Positions 60,621 through 64,000 of a DNA stretch of 64,000 nt are shown piece by piece. The position numbers and the translations under genes were made by a program. The stretch covers positions 310,001-374,000 of the forward strand of contig NZ_WVHS01000004.1 in assembly GCF_009834915.1 (NCBI RefSeq), read 5' to 3'. Origin of the DNA: Hufsiella ginkgonis. Its GTDB lineage: Bacteria > Bacteroidota > Bacteroidia > Sphingobacteriales > Sphingobacteriaceae. The notes below the pieces were generated by a model. That model was given only the letters and a program-made list of their open reading frames with translations, did not search any database and had not been told where the DNA came from. Positions within the stretch are counted from its first letter, which is position 1. Every line of letters begins with the position of its first letter.

Positions 60621-62300
60621 ATGGTAGAACTCAACCGCTACAGCAAAACTTTTACGCAAGACCCCACCCAGCCTGCAGCGCAAGCTATGCTGTATGGAAT
60701 AGGTCTTACGGACGAAGATATGCAAAAAGCACAGGTGGGAATTGCAAGCATGGGTTACGATGGAAACACCTGTAACATGCACCTTAACGACCTGGCAAAA
60801 ATCGTAAAAGAAGGTACCTGGAGAGAAGACCTCGTGGGCCTGATATTTAATACCATTGGAGTGAGCGACGGGATGGGCAACGGTACCGACGGCATGCGCT
60901 ATTCACTGGTAAGCCGCGATGTGATCGCAGATTCCATCGAAGCGGTTTGCGGCGGGCAATATTACGACGGCCTGATCACCCTCCCCGGGTGCGATAAGAA
61001 CATGCCCGGATCGGTGATCGCAATGGGGCGCCTGAACCGCCCTTCGATCATGGTCTACGGCGGAACCATCGAGCCCGGTCACTACAAGGGAGAAGACCTG
61101 AATATCGTTTCCGCCTTCGAAGCGCTGGGCAAGAAAATGGCCGGCACCATCAGTCCTGAAGATTTTTTAGGCGTAATTAAGAATGCCTGTCCTTCCGCAG
61201 GCGCCTGCGGAGGCGTTTACACGGCCAATACCATGGCCGCCGCGATCGAAGCATTGGGCATGAGCCTGCCTTTTTCTTCTTCAAACCCGGCTTTAAGTGA
61301 AGAAAAGAAGGCTGAATGTCTCGCCGCCGGCAAAGCGATCCGCTTGTTACTTGAGCGCGACATCAAACCAAAAGATATCATGACCCGCGAAGCGTTCGAA
61401 AATGCGATCGTGACCATTATGGTGCTCGGCGGATCGACCAACGCGGTATTGCACCTCATCGCCATGGCGAAAAGTGTGGATGTGCCCCTAACACAGGATG
61501 ATTTCCAGGCGATCAGCAACCGCATCCCGGTTCTCGCCGATATGAAGCCGAGCGGCAAATACATGATGACCGATCTCCATAATATCGGTGGCGTACCCGC
61601 CGTGATGAAATACCTTGCCAAACAGGGCTGGCTTCACCTGGATTGCCTCACCGTTACCGGGAAAACCATCGGCGAAAACCTGGAAGAAATTCCGGATCTC
61701 GATTTCGATACACAAAATGTGATCTGGCCGGTAGAAAAACCGGTGAAAGCTACGGGACATCTCCAGATCCTATACGGAAATCTCGCCGAAGGCGGAAGTG
61801 TTGCCAAGATCAGCGGCAAGGAAGGAGAACGTTTCGCCGGTCCTGCACGGGTGTTCGAAGGAGAATTCGACCTCATCAACGGCATTACCAGCGGCCGTGT
61901 ACGTGCCGGCGATGTGGTAGTGATCCGCCAGGTTGGCCCTAAAGGCGCTCCCGGTATGCCGGAAATGCTAAAGCCGACATCGGCGATATACGGAGCCGGG
62001 CTCGGCGCCAGCGTGGCGCTCATCACCGACGGACGTTTCAGCGGCGGCACCCACGGTTTCGTGGTAGGCCACATTACGCCCGAGGCATTCGACGGCGGCC
62101 TCATAGGCCTGGTGCACGACGAAGACCGCATCGAGATCGACGCCACTACCCGCACTATTATCCTCGATGTGCCCGAAGACGTTATCGCCGCACGCCGCGC
62201 CGCCTGGGTACAACCGGAACTGAAAGTAAAAAAAGGACTCTTATATAAATACGCGAAACAGGTTACCACAGCTGCTGAAGGCTGCGTAACCGACCAGTAA
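60621..62300 (+). CDS. ilvD: Dihydroxy-acid dehydratase
   Basis: 559 aa. Dehydrates dihydroxy-isovalerate and -methylvalerate in valine/isoleucine synthesis. Iron-sulfur cysteines in [17 protein letters not shown] and [17 protein letters not shown], the metal/substrate segment [20 protein letters not shown], and the early [15 protein letters not shown]. First ilv gene, followed by ilvB after 128 bp. Confidence 0.97.
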   Translation: MVELNRYSKTFTQDPTQPAAQAMLYGIGLTDEDMQKAQVGIASMGYDGNTCNMHLNDLAKIVKEGTWREDLVGLIFNTIGVSDGMGNGTDGMRYSLVSRDVIADSIEAVCGGQYYDGLITLPGCDKNMPGSVIAMGRLNRPSIMVYGGTIEPGHYKGEDLNIVSAFEALGKKMAGTISPEDFLGVIKNACPSAGACGGVYTANTMAAAIEALGMSLPFSSSNPALSEEKKAECLAAGKAIRLLLERDIKPKDIMTREAFENAIVTIMVLGGSTNAVLHLIAMAKSVDVPLTQDDFQAISNRIPVLADMKPSGKYMMTDLHNIGGVPAVMKYLAKQGWLHLDCLTVTGKTIGENLEEIPDLDFDTQNVIWPVEKPVKATGHLQILYGNLAEGGSVAKISGKEGERFAGPARVFEGEFDLINGITSGRVRAGDVVVIRQVGPKGAPGMPEMLKPTSAIYGAGLGASVALITDGRFSGGTHGFVVGHITPEAFDGGLIGLVHDEDRIEIDATTRTIILDVPEDVIAARRAAWVQPELKVKKGLLYKYAKQVTTAAEGCVTDQ

Positions 62301-62408
62301 CTGACGGTTGGACGTTAAACGCTCGACGTTAACGCTCCTGTCCCGTGCTTATTGAAAGCTTAAATTAACACGAAGCAAACGTCCGACGTTAACGTCAAAC
62401 GTTGAACC
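62301..62408. repeat. GACGTTAACGTC repeats between ilvD and ilvB
   Basis: The left block ggacgttaaacgctcgacg/ttaacg and the right block cgtccgacgttaacgtc/aaacgtt are imperfect inverted copies around about 45 nt. Each contains GACGTTAACG. Same motif as at 1967-1987 and 30911-30935. It may fold in the ilv mRNA. Confidence 0.5.
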
Positions 62409-62428
62409 CGGATAAACCAAACAAGAAT

Positions 62429-64000
62429 ATGGAGACGCTACAACAAGAATTACCAGCTGCCGAGAAAAAGGAAACCAGGAAAGTTTCGGGATCAGTGGCA
62501 TTGCTGGATGCCTTGATCGCAGAGGGAGTGGACACGATCTTCGGATACCCGGGAGGTGCGATCATGCCTATCTATGACGCGCTGTATGATTATTCGGAAC
62601 AGCTGACCCATATCCTGGTACGCCACGAGCAGGGAGGCATCCACGCAGGACAGGGTTACGCACGCTCGTCGGGCAAAGTGGGCGTCGTTTTCGCTACCAG
62701 CGGACCGGGCGCCACCAACCTGGTAACAGGCCTGGCCGATGCACAGATCGATAGCACGCCCCTGGTATGTATCACCGGGCAGGTGTTCGCCCACCTGTTG
62801 GGAACAGATGCGTTCCAGGAAACGGACGTGATTAACATCACTACCCCGGTAACCAAATGGAACTACCAGGTAACCGACGCGACCGAGATCCCGGAGGTAT
62901 TGGCAAAGGCATTTTATATCGCCAAAAGCGGCAGGCCGGGCCCGGTGCTGATCGATATCACCAAGAATGCACAGCTACAGCAGTTCGACTATGAAGGTTA
63001 CATCCCTTGCAGCCATATCCGCAGCTATCGCCCTAAACCGATCGTACGTAAAGAATATATCGAACAGGCAGCGGCACTGATCAACAATGCGAAAAAGCCG
63101 TTCATCATCTGGGGGCAGGGTGTATTGCTCGGCCGTGCAGAAAGCGAATTTAAAGCCCTGGTAGAAAAAAGCGGGATCCCTGCAGCATGGACGATCATGG
63201 GCGCCGGCGCAATACCCACGGACCACCCTCAAAATGTTGGGATGCTGGGTATGCACGGCAATTACGGCCCTAACGTGATGACCAATGAATGCGACGTACT
63301 CATCGCCATTGGCATGCGTTTCGACGACCGTGTAACCGGGAGGCTCGATAAATATGCCAAACAGGCACAGGTGGTACACCTCGATATCGACCCTGCGGAG
63401 ATCGACAAAAACGTGAAAACAACCGTTCCTGTATGGGGCGATTGCAAAGAGACTTTGCCGCTTCTCACCCGGTTACTTGAGCCTAAGCAACATACCGGGT
63501 GGCTGGCCAGGTTCCGTGAGTTCGATGAGCAGGAACAGGAAATCGTGATCAACCAGGAACTGCACCCGCAATCCGGGGAACTGACCATGGGCGAAGTGAT
63601 CTACCAGCTGAACGAGTTAACCAAAGGGGAAGCTATCATTGTAACCGATGTGGGCCAGCACCAGATGGTGGCCTGCCGCTATGCGAAGTTTAACAACACA
63701 CGCAGCAACATCACCAGCGGGGGCCTTGGCACCATGGGCTTCGCGCTTCCTGCTGCCATCGGCGCAAAATTTGGCGCCCGGGATAAAACGGTAGTCGCCA
63801 TTATTGGCGACGGTGGCTTCCAGATGACGTTACAGGAACTCGGTACCATCATGCAGAGCGGCATTGATGTAAAGATCATGATCCTGAACAACCGGTTCCT
63901 CGGCATGGTCCGTCAATGGCAGCAGCTGTTTCATGAAAAACGTTATTCATTTGTAAACATCACCAGCCCAGATTTCGTACAGGTGGCGAAAGGCTATTAT
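62429..64000 (+). CDS. ilvB: Acetolactate synthase large subunit (cut by window edge)
   Basis: First 524 codons of a thiamine-diphosphate enzyme that makes acetolactate for branched-chain amino acids. ATG at 62429 (METLQQELPAAEKKE). IFGYPGGAIMPIYDAL, the catalytic Glu in LVRHEQGGIHAGQGYA, FATSGPGATNLVTGLADAQI, GMRFDDRVTGR and the ThDP-binding IGDGGFQMTLQEL. The C-terminal ~50 residues and any ilvN/ilvC lie beyond the window. Confidence 0.97.
   Translation, partial: METLQQELPAAEKKETRKVSGSVALLDALIAEGVDTIFGYPGGAIMPIYDALYDYSEQLTHILVRHEQGGIHAGQGYARSSGKVGVVFATSGPGATNLVTGLADAQIDSTPLVCITGQVFAHLLGTDAFQETDVINITTPVTKWNYQVTDATEIPEVLAKAFYIAKSGRPGPVLIDITKNAQLQQFDYEGYIPCSHIRSYRPKPIVRKEYIEQAAALINNAKKPFIIWGQGVLLGRAESEFKALVEKSGIPAAWTIMGAGAIPTDHPQNVGMLGMHGNYGPNVMTNECDVLIAIGMRFDDRVTGRLDKYAKQAQVVHLDIDPAEIDKNVKTTVPVWGDCKETLPLLTRLLEPKQHTGWLARFREFDEQEQEIVINQELHPQSGELTMGEVIYQLNELTKGEAIIVTDVGQHQMVACRYAKFNNTRSNITSGGLGTMGFALPAAIGAKFGARDKTVVAIIGDGGFQMTLQELGTIMQSGIDVKIMILNNRFLGMVRQWQQLFHEKRYSFVNITSPDFVQVAKGYY

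Overview
This is chromosomal DNA of a Bacteroidota bacterium, most likely a Chitinophagales/Sphingobacteriales-type lineage (inference from gene content). Lines counted by hand in pheS and mdh are 52-55% GC. Supporting signs are TAnnTTTG-type -7 boxes with a TTG/TTTG element about 20 bp upstream, few Shine-Dalgarno sites, and families largely confined to the phylum: DUF1599, BT_3928-like DoxX, DUF3098, DUF5686/CarboxypepD-reg outer-membrane proteins, TamB with the lipoprotein TamL, and Bacteroidetes-type FtsX and DUF58.

Layout. 1-6.9 kb: end-truncated ahcY, a bacilliredoxin, cdaA and folP, then a rightward run DUF1599 - DoxX/BT_3928 - DppB-like permease - DinB remnant - aroK, and a PyrR-like phosphoribosyltransferase. 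7-14.8 kb (mostly leftward): rlmD plus a small conserved-looking gene; membrane protein - winged-helix regulator - CreD; kbl - pheS - degenerate-Rieske lipoprotein - TetR. 14.9-20.9 kb (rightward): two tandem DUF5686 proteins and two small envelope proteins. 20.9-28 kb: truB-ribF, an MG2-like secreted protein, then a leftward run ftsX - DUF3098 - uppP and a DUF58 gene. 28-36 kb: DPP IV, a lipoprotein, trxA, dnaE and an Rpn-like nuclease. 36-44 kb: a glycine-zipper/plug-like lipoprotein and the overlapping tamB-tamL pair. 44-46.5 kb: an accessory pair, a Gly-linker lipoprotein followed by a low-GC membrane protein. 46.8-51 kb: mdh, a retropepsin-like protease and a tandem triplet of secreted paralogues. 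51-64 kb: gyrB, OmpH, guanine-deaminase-like enzyme, orphan exosortase, obg, adk, tRNA-Arg, peroxiredoxin, an RmlD-like reductase, atpD-atpC, ilvD and a window-truncated ilvB.

Most of the window is housekeeping. The best candidates for something undescribed are: (1) the lipoprotein/membrane-protein pair at 44188-46538, which has the architecture of a surface-exposed polymorphic toxin with its immunity protein; (2) promoter -7 boxes lying 2-4 nt from start codons, including a divergent pair, which suggests leaderless mRNAs, some with TTG starts; (3) an exosortase with no visible target or polysaccharide locus; (4) a lipoprotein carrying a glycine zipper joined to a miniature TonB-plug-like domain; (5) a Rieske-like lipoprotein that has lost the histidine ligands; and (6) two families of dispersed intergenic hairpin/tandem repeats, one of which supplies the last codons of folP.

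All calls come from reading the sequence and family knowledge; no search or structure prediction was run.
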